From the NCBI GenBank assembly GCA_949987705.1, contig CATLJY010000911.1, positions 124,001-188,000 of the forward strand: DNA of 64,000 nt, written 5' to 3'. The position numbers and the translations under genes were made by a program. Of this stretch, positions 29,055 to 42,635 are shown piece by piece; within the stretch, counting starts at the first letter, position 1; the number at the start of each line of letters is the position of its first letter. Under the pieces are notes generated by a model. It was not told the origin of the DNA. It did no database searches and worked only from the letters and a program-made list of their open reading frames with translations. This DNA comes from Thereva unica (Eukaryota > Arthropoda > Insecta > Diptera > Therevidae).

Positions 29055-30785
29055 TGAGCAATTGCGGAAATAATTCTTGCACCACCGACAACTCCACCGC
29101 CGAGCCAGTGGGTCACATGCAGTGGTATATGCCAGGTATCATACCATGCCTCATGCATTGGACTTTCCCGCACTGCGCTACATCATGTTAAAGAATTTAA
29201 AAAAGCTTTTAAATTCTACTGCGCAGACTGCAAGTCGATCAACTTGTCTCATGTGTTGATGGCAATTAAAGCGAACAACAACAACATCGACAATTTAGCG
29301 GAGGCGCTGACTCTCATTAAAAGTGATTTGGAAGCTTGCAACGCAAAGGCCTTTTACTCGGATAGAAGTGCCCAGCTGATAATTCAGAATGTGGACGAGC
29401 TATCTTATGCGGTGAATAGGATTGAGAGTAGCTAACTCCAGACCGCTAAGAGTTTTCAACTTCTAGGATCAAAAGTTGATAATTTATCGCCATCCAAGGA
29501 TGTCCCTAAGTGCTCTGATGACTTCGAAAAATTTTTGAAATTGATTGATATGATTGCTGCATCCCTAAAAAAAATTAAGTTGAGCTCAGATGATAATCGC
29601 TGCAGTTCCAACAATGATATCCAAGATATCCTAGCTGACCATGGGAGCAAATTCTCTGAGTTGGAAAAGTCAGTTAAGCTATTTAAAAGGGAACTAATTT
29701 TCCAGCTCAACAACCTCGAATTGGCTGCCTTTAAGTCACTACCTAAAAATTGTGACTTTATAAATCCAATAGACCCGATCTCTCCTCCTGCTGGATTAAG
29801 TGAAGATCCGCCGTCCAGTGAAAATATCAATGGCGATATTATCTACGACGACAACTTTACTCTGAGGTTCCCAATCAACGGCCTCCACCAGCGGACCTTA
29901 TCTATTTCGGGAAATTCGCCGACTCATCTACCACCGCTTCATTTGCCGGAGCGCACGATTAATAAGTTCGGCACAACTTGGTCTCAAGGAGAATGGGATG
30001 CCCGGCTGGAAGGGATCAATAACAAAAATCAACAAACACCGAAAACTTCCGGGCGCAGCAATAGAAAGAAACAGCGTGCCCCCCTATGCAGCGGCATAAG
30101 TAACGTCAAGACAGTAAATGTCTCGAGCACCAACAACTACGTGTCCTATTATTTCCTCAAGGGCGTGCAACCACGATTTAACTCATCTTGGGTAATTTCG
30201 TTGTTTAAAACTGACTTCTCGATTGATATATCCAACTGCGAAGAAGTCAATCATCGAAATAAGAAGCCCAATAAACCCAGGAGCTTCAAATTGGCCTTGC
30301 CCTCTAGATGTGATTGGTTGTTCCAGAACTCCGAGGAAGAGATCTTTACATGGAAGAATTTAATTTTACACCGATGGGTAGATAGGCTAAGTAAATCTAA
30401 GAGTAGCCCTAAACTAAAACCTAACAAAATATACACGAACACTAATGGTACTAATAATTCATTTCCAACTACTAGCTCACTAACCAAGAATAGTAATACA
30501 AAAAATTTACTTCCAACCACCATCACACTAACTAACGTTACTAATGATCCACTTCCAACCACTAATTACCCGAATTTCGCGCGAAGTCACATTATTGTTC
30601 GCGGCCGTTCCTACGCTAACATCTGCGATGCTCAACCTCAATCAACCCCGCCACAGCAAATGTCATCAGATTCTCCGGTAAGATCCAAGTCGCCTTTCTT
30701 GAATCCTCTACAACCCCCGGTGGTAAAAAATACCATTATATCTGCTGACTCCTCAGATAAGAGATATTTACTTTCACGCTTGTGA
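29055..30785 (+). pseudogene. Non-LTR ORF1 (nucleic-acid-binding protein)
   Basis: The coding sequence begins near the ATG at 29055 (cysteine/histidine-containing stretch CTTD..H..C), shifts frame near 29190 and again near 29435-29535, then stays open from 29535 to 30785. A heptad-rich region (about 29250-29740) suggests a coiled coil. A W-containing basic segment (about 30140-30400) could be the RNA-binding part. The end is Ser/Thr/Pro/Asn rich. The position upstream of ORF2 and the coiled-coil plus basic layout match ORF1 proteins; no RRM or knuckle was certain. Confidence 0.65.
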
Positions 30786-31139
30786 GAAAAGAGGATCTTT
30801 GATGATGTTCGTCTATTCCTGGCTTACATGCACAACAAACCAGATTCAACTTGCATTAATGGTAAGACCAGGAATAGTCTAATTATTTCTATTCAGCAAG
30901 AGCTCCTACCTACTGAACATAATACCCTCCTAGAACTGTTTACAAATTTCCATGACACAATTCCAAATTTCCCCTCAGCAAGTTAGCAATGTCTCTTCTG
31001 CATATGGGTCCCATGTCAGAGCAAAACATATCTCCCAGCTTCAAAGAAGTCGGGACGAATCAAATAGATATTATCGTCCTTAACTAGCTTCCCCCCGAAA
31101 TTCTAACCATCTCCAAGTCCGTCATTCAAAACCAACATC

Positions 31140-31458
31140 TTCTGATAACTTAAGACTCTTCTATCATAACTGCAGTGGGATGAGAGGCAAACTGAAGGAC
31201 CTTTTTATCGACTCCAAATCCTGTGACTTCAATGTGCTAGTGTTAGCCGAGACTTGGTTGAATGACTCCTTCCTTAACGAGGAGATCTTGCATGGCAACT
31301 GGTCCATTCATATATGCGAGATGTAGAGATTATATATCTACCGGTCTCTCAAGAGGAGGTGGTGGCCTTATTGCTGTTAGAGACTCCTTAAATAGTGAAC
31401 TGATCGTGACTTCATCGTCTCAAACCTTTGAACATATTTTAGAACGAGTAAAGTTCGG
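31140..31458 (+). pseudogene. Non-LTR ORF2: endonuclease N-terminus
   Basis: The text LRLFYHNCSGMRGKL (the N-containing first catalytic strand), then VLVLAETWLNDSF (the E-T-W catalytic motif), then GGGGLIAV after a 1-2 nt frameshift, are the first half of an APE-type endonuclease. The sequence is cut at 31458, inside the target duplication of the RTE-like element. Confidence 0.8.
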
Positions 31459-34400
31459 GCGGGGAGGGGGGGCGAACCGGCTAACAAAGACCTCGGAAAG
31501 TGGTGGCATCCGATTTGTCACTTCTGTGAAGACCCGGGAAAAGTCACTGCAGACGAACACCTAGCAGACCTGTTAGCAAGTCCTAATCCCACCTCCACGC
31601 GGTGCCCCCTGGGGTACTTCTTCGGAAGGAGCTAACGGGAGACGAAAAGGAGTCACTCAGGTTGCTGTGCTTTATACCAAATAAAAGAATACACATTTAC
31701 CTAAAAGATGAGCCTAATTAGGCTACTCTATCATAATTACTTTAGGAGTTATTCAAATTTCAGTAAATTTAAAAAAAAAAATTTTCCCTAATCACCCTGT
31801 ATCTTAGTGGATAGTGGAGATAGCCGCCCTCTGTAGAACAATTTTTTTCTCCAAATATATCCAGGAATTACCCCTGAAAATATTAGCCGCGTACTCCAAC
31901 AAAGGATTTATTAAACTTCTGATGACCTTTACAAGTCGGGAATGATAGAATATGAGTATTTTAACTTATTAAAACGACAATATCTCAGAAATGGCAATTC
32001 CTACGAGAAAATGTATTATATACTTTTTTGTAGATAATCGCCTAATCTACAAACGTTGTAAACACAATTTTCTGATAAGACGTACGGTTTAGCATATATT
32101 TGCAAAAACCTGATATTTTGACCCTTTGACCTTGAATAAAAAAGTTTGCAGCCGCCCAATCGCGTGGCAGTCTCTACAGCTTACGTATAATAATGTTTTT
32201 AACGGCTGTTCCAATTTTCAGCAACTTCGGAATTATCTTCCAATTTTGGCGTTTTTTCGTCTATTTTGACTGGACTATGAATCAATATAAAATCAAGATC
32301 ATGGGACTTAGCGAGAACAGATGGCCCGATGCGGGGGAACATATCTGCCCAAACGGTGAGTCCTTCTTATATTCTGGTAGAAACGAAACTGAAAGCCGTA
32401 GGAGTGGCGTTGGCGTAATACTCACCAAAGAAGCCAGGTCCAGCCTCATTAGCTGGTCACCAGTTTCTGAGAGGATTATTACCGTGCGCCTGCGTACCAG
32501 ACTAAGAAGTACTACGGTAGTCCAATGCTATGCTCCAACTGAAGAGGCAGAAGATGACAGCAAGGACGAGTTCTATATGCGACTGAATGAGGTTTTTCGC
32601 TCTATTCCAAGGGGAGACATCATTGTTTTAATGGGTGACTTAAACGCACAGATCGGCCGTGACAACACCGGCCTTGAACATACAATTGGAAACCAAGGCC
32701 TAAGCCAAGTTACCAATAACAATGGTGAGCTTTTCGTTGACTTTTGTAGTTCCCACCAACTCATGGTAGGTGGAACTTACTTTTGTCACAAGAAGATACA
32801 CAAAGAGACCTGGGTATCGCCCGATGGTAGAACGAGAAATCAGATAGATCACGTGGCCGTCAGCCGCAGATGGAGAACTATTCTTGAGGATGTCAGGAGT
32901 TTCAGGGGAGCGGATACTGGAAGCGACCACCATTTGGTTGTAGCAACTATTTGCCTTAAAATCGCCGCAATCAGAAACGTGCAACAAACTGCTAGAACCC
33001 GTAGACGGTTTAACGTAGACCTCCTGCGGGAGAGCGTTAAAAAGCGGGAATTTGCTGGAAACCTACAAGAATTATTAAACCAGCAAATCGTTTCTGACGA
33101 CACAAATATTGAAGAACTGTGGAGTACGACGAAGGGCGCGATATTGACGGCTGCGGAAATGAGCATTGGTTATGTCCAAAGAAACCTGCAACACTGGATC
33201 TCGGACACAACCTGGCAAAAAATAGAACGCAGAAAGGCCCTCAAAAATAAAGTTAACTCTACAAACGACCCGGAAAGACGTCACCAATTAGAACGGGAAT
33301 ACTCCCAATTGCATCGGGAGGTTAAGAAAAGTGTCCGGCGTGATACAAGGCAGCAGATAAATGAGCTCGCAGAAAAAGCGGAAAACGCGGCAAACACTGG
33401 CAACAGTAAGGAGCTGTACCAAATCACTAAACAGCTCTCGGGAAAGCACTCTACTAAAAAGCATGCCGTTAAGAGTGCAGATGGAAGGCTGCTGTGCAGC
33501 GAGGAGGAGCAACTCAGAAGATGGAGGGATTACTTCTTCGCCGCCCTGAATGGTACACTTACACAGGAACCTCAGGAAAACAACAACAATGCACAGCCCA
33601 TGAGAATCGCCACTCGGGCCCCATCCAAGACGGAAATAGTAACCGCAATTCATGCGATGGCCAATGGTAAAGCAGCAGGAAAAGATGGCATCCCGCCAGA
33701 ATTGTTGAAAGTCGACTCAAGCCTCATAGCAGATGCGCTTCAGCCAATCCTAGAAATAGCATGGAACACCTGTACCTTTCCGGAGGATTGGACGGAAGGT
33801 ATCATAGTCAAAATACCAAAAAACGGGGACCTAACAATATGCGACAACTGGAGAGGCATCTGTTTATTATCTACTGTGGGCAAAATTTTGTCCCATATAT
33901 TACTATCTAGGATAAGTGAGGCAGTTGATCGAACGCTTAGGAGGCAGCAGGCCGGATTCAGGAAGGCCGCTCCTGTATTGATCATATTAACACGTTGAGA
34001 ATAATAGTGGAGCAGTCTACTGAATTCCGATCCCCCCTTTACCTTGCTTTCGTAGACTATGAGAAAGCGTTCGACTCGGTTAATATGTAGGAGCTTTATT
34101 TGGAAGGCACTACGGCGACGTGGACTGCCTGGTAAAATAATAGAATTGATTAAAGCCCTATATAACAATTCCAAATGCAGAGTTCTCCATAATGGAAAAT
34201 TATCCGACAGCTTTGAGGTGAGCTCAGGAGTACGACAAGGATGCCTACTCTCGCCTTTACTATTTCTTATAGTAATAAATGACATCCTTGTCGGCGCTCT
34301 AGATAATAGAACAGGCGGCATACAATGGGGTTTGGTAGACCGCCTTAAGGATCTCGACTACGCCGATGATATCTGTTTGCTGGCCCACAGACACCAGGAC

Positions 34401-35156
34401 CTCAAAAACATGTTAAACAATTTGGCAACAAAAAGTAGTCCAGCAGGCTTAAGGCTAAATCCGACTAAAACTAGAGAAATGCGGATAAATGCAAACACCA
34501 TTGAACGAACAGCGCTGAATAACCGTGACGTGGAATTGGTAAATAAATTCTGCTACCTCGGTAGCATTATTACCGAAAATGGTGGGGCAGAAGAAGACGT
34601 CAGTTCCAGAATAAATAAAGCACGAGGCGCATATGCATGCCTGTCCCACATATGGAGATCAACGGTGATTTCCACTAACACCAAATTGCGGCTGTTCAAC
34701 TCCAACGTTAAGGCAGTTCTTTTGTATGGTTGCGAAACATGGAAAGTCACCCAATTAATAACAGGGTGCCTACAAGTCTTCATCAACAGATGCCTTCGTC
34801 GTATCCTAAAAATCCGCTGGCAAGATAGAATTTCAAAGGAAGAACTATGGCGCCGTGCCGGCCAAGAAAGGATAGACGACCAAATCAGGCGAAGGAAATG
34901 GAACTGGGCTGGCCACACCTGGCGACGCGAAAACGAAAATCTAGCCAAACAGGCCCTTGACTGGAATCCGCAAGGTTCCCGTCGAGTAGGAAGACCTAGA
35001 ACAACGTGGAGGAGAACCCTACTAGAAGAAGCCGCAACAACTGGGAGATCCTGGTCGGAGCTAAGAGCTGTCGAGCAAAACAGAGTCCGCTGGAGGGCAA
35101 CTGTTTCCGCCCTATGTCCCATGAGGGATTAAAGGAGTTTAAAGAAGAAGAAGAAG
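31459..35156 (+). mobile_element. RTE-like non-LTR retrotransposon with 9-bp duplication
   Basis: The element is flanked by AAAGTTCGG on both sides (31450-31458 and 35157-35165) and ends in a GAA microsatellite (GAAGAAGAAGAAG), the simple-repeat tail typical of RTE elements. It holds a 0.8 kb leader and one long ORF with endonuclease and RT. It interrupts the CR1-like ORF2 endonuclease and so is younger than it. A frameshift near 33970 and an in-frame stop near 34086 make it inactive. Confidence 0.88.
32277..35132 (+). pseudogene. RTE-like ORF2: endonuclease and reverse transcriptase
   Basis: The start MNQYKIKIMGLSENRWP corresponds to the second endonuclease strand (the family usually starts earlier with a TWNVR strand, absent here). 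Then follow GDLNAQIG, ETWVSPDGRTRNQIDH and GSDHHLV. RT follows a helical linker: NGKAAGKDGIPPELLK, NWRGICLLS, QAGFRK, then after a frameshift DYEKAFDSV, SGVRQGCLLSP, DLDYADD (catalytic), the thumb, and a C-terminal basic block including a WAGHTWRR and GRPRTTWR. It ends at CPMRD. Frame changes at about 33970 and 34086. Confidence 0.88.
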
Positions 35157-35165
35157 AAAGTTCGG

Positions 35166-36200
35166 AAAGAAATACATTGTCATCGGTTCTTTTTAGTTAC
35201 CTCCAAACCCCGACGAATCTATATATGATAAAGTGATTCATATAATGAAATATCCAACGATAACAAAGATATATTAATCATAGGTGATTTTAATCGGCCT
35301 AATATATCTTTTATTCGTGACGAGAAAGACAGTTATTTACTTCCGATTAATGTATCAAACCCGTCGATATAAAGTTTATCGACAATCTTTACAGCAACGA
35401 CCTGCAACGGGTAATTAGCCAAGCAAATTGAAATGGGAAATGGTTGGATTTAATCTTCACTAACCTCTTTGCGGATTTGAACGTGCTTCCCGCTTCTGAA
35501 GAGGAGAATCTATTTAATAATACTACACATCATTCCGCGTTGGTCATCGAGCTCAGTTCTACAATAACTGATTATCTCGCCTCCTATAACAACTCTGTAG
35601 TCTTCGATTTTAAGAATGCTGATAATGTTAGTATTAGCACTGAATTATCCCTTATTAACTGGGAGGATCTACTTGATGGTGATGATATTGACGAGCTAGT
35701 TACTAGATTCTACGATGTTATTTTCAACACCATTGGCAGATTCGTACAAAAAATCAAAAAAAGGAATGAATTGATGGAGCCATGGCTTGACAAAAACACT
35801 CGGTCCCTTCGTAATAGGAGAAATAAATTGTACCGCGTAGTGAAAAATAACAACAATATTAGTGCTGAGCAGAAATCTGAATACGCCAGGCTAGCCTCAG
35901 AATTTAATCATAGGTCACGGGAGGCCTTTACTACCTATGCAAAGACTGTCGGTGAAAATATCATACGTAATCCTAAAAAATTCTTTGATTTCGTTAATCT
36001 AAGGCGAAAAACACCAGGCTACCCGACAACAATGACAAACGGTATCAACCACTCCTCTCTCCCCCAAGAAATTTCAAACATGTTTGCGGACAGGCTCAGT
36101 GAAATCTTCTGCCCCATTTCTTCGACTGCACACACTGTCCCAAGAGAGCATTCCGAAACTGCGGTCCTTATAGACAATATATTTCTTCGCCCGAAGATAT
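35166..36200 (+). pseudogene. Non-LTR ORF2: endonuclease end and linker
   Basis: Directly after the RTE duplication the endonuclease resumes with the GSFYLPPN strand and, after stops, LDLIFTN (the D-x2-x-T region) and HHSALVIEL (the terminal His motif). A long helical linker (about 35640-36180) leads to RT. Frame breaks lie between 35230 and 35440. Confidence 0.75.
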
Positions 36201-37709
36201 AATGACAGGTCTTATAGATCTGGAGGTCAATAAAGGTCACGGTCCGGACTGTCTACATGCAAGTTTTTTGCAGAACAACACCCAACTCATTCTTCCCCCT
36301 CTTCACCTAATTTTTAACAAGTCCCTTTCTGCCAGTTAATTTCCTTCGGTATGGAAGAAATCCTTCCTCACACCAATCTTTAAGTCAGGTGATAAACATG
36401 CGGTGGACAACTGTAGGGGCATTGCTATCCTATCTGTTTCCCTAAACTATTTGAAAAACTTATCTACACCAAGATTGCCCCTCTAATTGTTCCAAACCTA
36501 AACGATTAGCAACATGGTTTCAGAAAAGGTTGTTCCACCACATCCAATCTTATGATAATGATATCCGAACTGCTGTGCGGTATGGAACAAGGCCACCAGT
36601 TTGACGCTGTCTACACTGATTTCAGCAAGGCCTTTGATCGAGTAGACCACCACATACTATATATGAAATTATGAAGATTTGGGATATCCGGCCCCCTTTT
36701 GGATTGGATAACATCCTATCTTAACGGGAGAGCTCAGGTGGTAAGATTTCAGAGCTTCCTCTCAAAAGAAATCAAGGTAACCTCAGGTGTACCGCAAGGC
36801 AGCCACCTAGGGCCACTTCTATTTAACATATTCATTTCCGATCTATCTGAAAAATTAAATGGCATTCCGCACCTCTTTCACGCCGATGATTTAAATATTT
36901 ATTGTGCTCTAAGGTCTCAAACTGATGTATCCTTTTTACAGTCGAAATTTAATGCACTACAAGACTGGTGCACCACTAACAATCTTCTTCTTAACACCAG
37001 TAAGTGCCACGTAATTACCTTCTCCAGGAAAAAAAAAAACAAACAGCTGCAAAATTATTCTCTCAATAACAATGTCTTGGATCGTGTCGATCACATTGTT
37101 GATTTAGGCATTGTCCTCGACAGCAAGTTAAACTTTAACTTACACTATGATAATATTATTGCTAGATCCAACAAGCTGTTGGGCTTTATCAAGAGAAAAG
37201 CTAAAGAATTCGACAATGTTTGGGTTACTAAAGCCTTGTTTTGCTCATTAGTTCGTCCTATTCTTGAATATGCGTGCCAAATCTGGGACCCTATATTTGA
37301 AGTTAGTATAAACCGAATAGAATCTTTCCAAAAGAAGTTTCTTCTATTCGCGGTTAGGAATCTCTATAATCTTTCGTATTTTCACAACCTTTCTCACTAT
37401 AAGGACAGGCTCAAAATTCTTGATCTCTTGCCTCTATCCCTTAGACGAAAATTGCTTGTACCTTGTTTTACCCTGGATGTCCTGAGCAATAACCTCAAGG
37501 TGCATTTCCTGTCGGACACCATCAAATTTAACGATACTCGACAAACAAGACATTTCAAAGTACTTAAAGAGTACCCGCATCGCACTGAATATGCTAGAAA
37601 CGAGCCCGTTAACAAGTGCTGCATTCAGTGGCGGTTCGTAAGGTTTAGGATAAGGGAAGCAATGCGCAACGCGAACGATAAAAGTAAAAGTATCGAAGGC
37701 TTAACCTAA
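36201..37709 (+). pseudogene. Non-LTR ORF2: reverse transcriptase
   Basis: The first third is broken into several frames (NKGHGPDCL, then SVWKKS..TPIFKSGDKH, NCRGIAIL, DFSKAFDRVDH). From 36699 the frame is open for 336 codons: VTSGVPQGSHLGPLLFNI, the catalytic HADD box (normally Y/F-ADD), the LLLNTSKC block and the LGIVLDSKLNF region. The C-terminal domain contains IRP-type ILEYACQIW. The His in the catalytic box is unusual but may be a family trait. Confidence 0.8.
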
Positions 37710-38512
37710 AAAATGAAAAATAGCCTATAGTGTAATTAGATAAACAAAACCTAAGGAATTGTTCCCAATCTTAAATTTTTTTATGGAACATGCTAGTTAC
37801 GTCGAACGATATACGAAACAGTCATTTTCTACCTCTAGCAACGCCGCTACGTAAGTTATCGGTCCTTTTCGGAAAATTTTACCATTTTGGTCGTTCTTTC
37901 TAACTAAAGATGCGTATACCTCGGTATGTCTAGAGGTACGAAAGAAGCGAAAAAAAAAAAATAAAGGCAGTTCGTCTAATATTGGCTATCAGCGGTTCTC
38001 TCTTATTTTTAAATATAGGTTCTTTTGTGCATTTTTATGAACGAGAACATTTTTTAAGCTTGAAAAAAGTGAAAAAAAAAAAGAATAAAAAATCGTGATT
38101 TTTTCATTTCTTCGTCAATTTTTTTGAAATAGTTTCGCTGCTAGAGACGTTTTGCGCCTTTTTTCAGATTCTGTTGATAAAAAGCGTCAAAAATAACTGT
38201 TGAAAAACCGCAAACTACACCTTTAATCTCGTTTAATTTTTCATATAAATGCATAATTTTGCTCAAAATCTAAAAAAGATACTAATACACCCCCTACACC
38301 ACCGCCGACCGACATTACATTGTTATAGCAAAAAAAAAAAAACACTTCCTGCAACCCGTACTCGAAATTACAATTCATAAAAATATTCTCTAAAGGGATC
38401 ATCATTTAAGAGAATCTTAACAAATATAATGGAAGCTATAAAGTTATCAGCTTATATTCAATATATACCGCCTGCCACCCCACAAGAGATAAAGAGAAAC
38501 TTCACCTATCTT
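37710..38512. other. No gene; 3' end of non-LTR element then AT-rich flank
   Basis: The first part is the presumptive 3' untranslated tail. A- and T-runs (37951, 38075, 38330) are frequent. Nothing else was recognised. The final 8 nt (CCTATCTT, 38505-38512) are the hAT-like duplication. Confidence 0.45.
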
Positions 38513-40337
38513 TAGGGCTGCCATCCGTCCGGGTTTCGCCGGATTTGTCCTAGTTTGGAGGGCGTCCGGGGGCCGTCCGGGCGGGGTTTTGAAAAATGTC
38601 CGGGTAAAACCTGGGCACTATTTGAGCCAGGTGTAACCCGATCAATTGAATGATACTCAATAAATTAAAAAAAAATCTTAGTTAAAAAATGACTCGTAAT
38701 CCGCATCGAAGCAAACTTCGGCGTGGGAGAAAATGCTCTCGCTTTATTTGAAAGTTCCAGTGACAATTCAGTTATCAAACGTACACCGATGCGAAACGAA
38801 AAGAGGACTTAATCCAGTCGTTTAAGGAAGCCAAGATTTTAGTTATCACACCACTCAATGTCCAACCGACTTCATTTCAGATCAAAATGACCAAGCAGGT
38901 GGTATAGGAGTTTTTAAGGTTTAAGTAGTAATTAAATACTAAAATAATGGAAGGTCTTTTTTTATGGGGCAGTGCTTAGCTCAGAAGTCACCCTTTGTAC
39001 CAGCAGTCCGTCATGTCGTTTGTCATGTCATGGTGCAATGTGTAGCAGTAAGCTTAGAATGGGGGGAATATATTAAGGGTTATGAAGGTACGGGGTATTG
39101 AAAAAGGTGGCAATGAACCATGCGTTTGAGCTCTTGGATGTGGTAGAAGCCCGGAAATACTGGCTGCGAGAGATTATACCACAGTTGAAATTCTTACTTG
39201 ATAGGTCAGTTGCGATCCCAAAAACACAACAAAGAAAGCGGTTTGCCAAGACATTAGCGCCAGATTTGACCAGGCAAACCAACATATTTTTTTTACTCCG
39301 TAACTACTAAATGTTAAGGGTAATTCCCAGCTCTTACTCGATAGGTCACGTTGCGGTCTAAAACTTTTCCGGAAAATGGACATACTAAATTTGGGCACTA
39401 CTTCCACCCAGGCAGACCACGATGTTTCTTTTGGTCGTTGTGAGTATTAACATTCCAAAAAATTTCATCCTGGTACTCGATAGGCACGTTTCTGCAGCTC
39501 TTGGTATAGTAGTACATCCCCATTTTCATACTTGCAACTCGTCATTCTTGGTTTAAAATCTTTAAGTTACTGATTAACTTTGTGTAAAAATGCCTTGTGT
39601 CATTTGAGTTTGCTGATTCTTCTATTTCTCTCATTTCTTCTTCCCAAAACTTGCTTTTTTTGCTTTGTGTATGCTCTTCTTAGTTCGTTTCGTTCCGTTT
39701 ATGACTAGGTTAAAGCCAGATTCAACCCAGTAACGCAAACGCAAGGCGAGTTGAAACTGAGTCCACTCAACCCAACTCAGCTCTCCTACCTGGGTCGAGA
39801 AGATTTTTCGCCTCATACACGCTGGTCTGGTTGTAATTGGGTTGAAGTGATTTTTTTTTTGTATACCATCCGTGAAGTCCACCTTTGTTTTGTCTTCGTT
39901 GTTTTTGCTTGCACAGGATTAAACAATTTTTTGTTCTGAGAATTTCACACAAAAATTTGAGGTTATGTTTTGATGTCCCGTCAACTCGGTGGTCGAAATT
40001 TAAACTCAACCTCGACTCAACTATTCAACCTAGTCATAAATCGGGTAATTCTAGATATCTTCGCCCCAAGTTTCCCGAGTTTCTGTCCAGTCCGAGGTTG
40101 TGTCGAAGGTTTCATAGCAGCAACTTAATGCCAGAAAGGATTGCTAGCCCTTCGTTGGTAACCGAATATATAGTTGGTTATCGATTCGATATGACGGGTG
40201 GATTTTAACTCGCCAGAAAAACGTATTCGTTTTTTTTTTTTTTTAAATTGGTGTCCGGGGAAATAACTTAATTTCACCCAATTGTCCGGGTTTTTTGTAG
40301 TTTTTGTCCGGCCTCGGCAATTTAGGCGATGGCAGCC

Positions 40338-41910
40338 TGTTATGTGAACCTTCTGTTGGTTGCCCCGAAGAAGCCATCATCGGATCCACATACAACACAA
40401 ATTTGCAAAATAAATTTCCAAAAAAAAGTTATCCTTAAGGCGATACCACGGGCCTCATTACAAGGGCTTGCTCGTCGGGGGGTCGTGGGGTAGTAAGATC
40501 CCGAGGTACACCTACCTGTACATCACCATTTTACCTGTCCATGAACGGCCCCACAAGGGCGAACGCCGAGTGCCTAGAAGAGTACCTGAAATAAACAAAG
40601 TACCGGGAGAGAAGAGTCGACCACCGCTATGCCATCGTTGAGGCAGTTAGCCTGTCATCCTAAAAGAAATTTTCTCCCAAAAGTAAAGTCAGCAGATTTA
40701 AGAACATACAGGCATGTAATCTTCTTACAAAAATATATAGATATATTTAAATATTTAAAACACAAATAAACATAATGTTTAACTACAAAAGTTACCAACA
40801 CAAAACAACATGAGACGGAATATTATTTTAAACAAAAATTCAATTCGGGTAAGGATACTCAATATTTTATACAAAAAAAGTAAACAAACAAGAAAATCGT
40901 CGCGCTGGCCAGTTCGAGGATCCTTTTGCTTTCACAGATTATTCACAAAAACCAATTTTCAAAAAATCCAAATAATAAAAAAAATACCAATAGCTAAATA
41001 TTAAAATTGTCACAATGTCTCAACCTGAATATAATTTAACATAAGACTGCATGACCTCACAAAAATAGGCTGACTTCGGAGACTTCTTCTTAACCGGGTT
41101 CTTCACAAACCTTAACCACATAAATCGGCGGACTTCTGCGATATAACTCCCTAACTGGATTCTCGAAAGCCTTAATGCATTCCGGGCACCATCAACCGGA
41201 AATTCTTTCGCCTCCTCTTCTTCACGTTTAACTCAATATTCTAATTTACCTGATTTATAAATATCTTGTACCTCCCTCCTGCTAATTGGTTACCTAACCA
41301 TATTATCGTAATTCCGGACACGCTGCAATCCTTTCTGCATCCATTGTCTTGCTATTATATCCTTGGGGGCCAGCAAACATTCTTCTTATATAGTGAGCGA
41401 AATTCCCATAAGACCATGCCAATAAGTTATATTTGCCCAACACCAGGTTGAATTCACCTCCTTCCGAGGAAAACTGTTCCTTAAATTAACCAAATCTAAC
41501 CGGCTCGGCTCGTGTTGATTTTACCGAGTTTACCGGCGTATCACCAACGTTCGTTTTTTTATGTTATATTAACACTGGTCGGGTTATTCAACATTAGGAT
41601 AAAAATTCCAACTGAAAGTCCAGAAAACCACGACGGTTATGTATTTATTGCATTAAAATTATTGCAAAAAAACCGAACGACGAAAAAAACTGACTTTGGC
41701 CCAAAAAAAAATTCCGAACCTCGTTTTCAAACACCCACTACAAATTCGCTGACTGACTCTCACTCACTAAAACAAAATTTTCAATTTTTTTTCCTAATTT
41801 TTTTCTCATGGCTTTCCCAAATTTTTCCAGTTTTTCCCAAGTGCACTTTTTTTTTTTTAAAGTGTTTACCCCAAGGTAGTTATTCATAAAGGGATGGGCC
41901 TGCCGTTACA
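40338..41910 (-). repeat. Gypsy 3' LTR (in element orientation)
   Basis: Begins TGTTATGTGAACC and ends GCCGTTACA on the plus strand (TG..CA in either reading). The purine-rich GGAGCCGAGGGAT adjoining at 41911-41923 (minus) is the likely polypurine tract. Contains small frames only. Confidence 0.9.
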
Positions 41911-41923
41911 ATCCCTCGGCTCC

Positions 41924-42635
41924 ACAAACCCGACTTGCGAGGGAGTGAGGAGCCGAAAAAAAACTAAAACGGCCTTAGGTGTATTTTGTGTTAAATCTAA
42001 TTAAGATTGCACGTGTGGCTCGACCCATGACCCTGAGAGTAAGAGTCTGCTCCTGAACTAGCCGGGAGCAATTGCAAAAATGACGATAATGTTGGACACA
42101 GGCAATAGAGTGAACAGGCCAAAGATTTAGAAGAAAAATGGTTCGAACAGAATTTATAGTGATCCATCGGGTTTCCTCGCCGCTGTCGGTTAATCTACCG
42201 GAGGGTAGAGTTGAGAAACAAGGCCGTGTCCGAAGACAATACCATATTGTCCCCTTCCGCGTCCACATAAATCTCAACTCCACCACTCGAATAACATTAC
42301 CTTCCGATCCATCGGGTTGAATCTCCAGCAATACCACATTGCCGTCGTCTCCGCCCGGTGGATCGCAAGGTGACATTTCGCCGGTAGAAATTCACCTGAC
42401 TGCTCGAGGCCTTTTAAAAAAAGACTGGGAGGACCCTGCCTCAGTAGGGAACTGGTCTGGCAGCCCTGTTGGTACCCAACATGGAAACCTGGTCCCAGAC
42501 GACTAGAGAGACGAAGAGGTGTGCCATCCGCTAGGGAAGCTACCTAAGCGGACCAAAGGCACCCTATTGTTAACCGGTGAAGCCGGCGAGATGCCTTCTT
42601 AGGGCTACTCAGGAAGTGCTTGCTTCAACGTGGTG
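41924..42635 (-). other. Gypsy 3' region after pol
   Basis: No envelope was recognised. One 133-aa frame (41975-42376, minus) has no family resemblance. It may be a nonfunctional remnant of an env or simply untranslated sequence. Confidence 0.45.

Larger units (their letters stand above)
28675..37737 (+). mobile_element. CR1/Jockey-like non-LTR retrotransposon, split by RTE-like element
   Basis: The order is two 5' monomers (28675-29000), ORF1 (29055-30785), ORF2 endonuclease start (31140-31458), an RTE-like insertion (31459-35156), then the rest of ORF2 (35166-37709). The orientation is consistent, and joining across the insertion gives continuous endonuclease sequence. Multiple frameshifts and stops are present in ORF1 and ORF2. 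The 3' end lies shortly after 37709. Clade is uncertain between CR1-like and Jockey-like. Confidence 0.8.

Noticed and set aside
28988..29259. Separate small genes at the start of the non-LTR ORF1
   Set aside because: The pieces are better read as one ORF1 broken by frameshifts.
32573..35122. Minus-strand frames opposite the RTE-like ORF
   Set aside because: Antisense shadows; the plus-strand frame carries endonuclease and RT motifs.
41975..42376. Envelope gene of the gypsy element
   Set aside because: No signal peptide, cleavage site or membrane segment typical of an envelope was visible.
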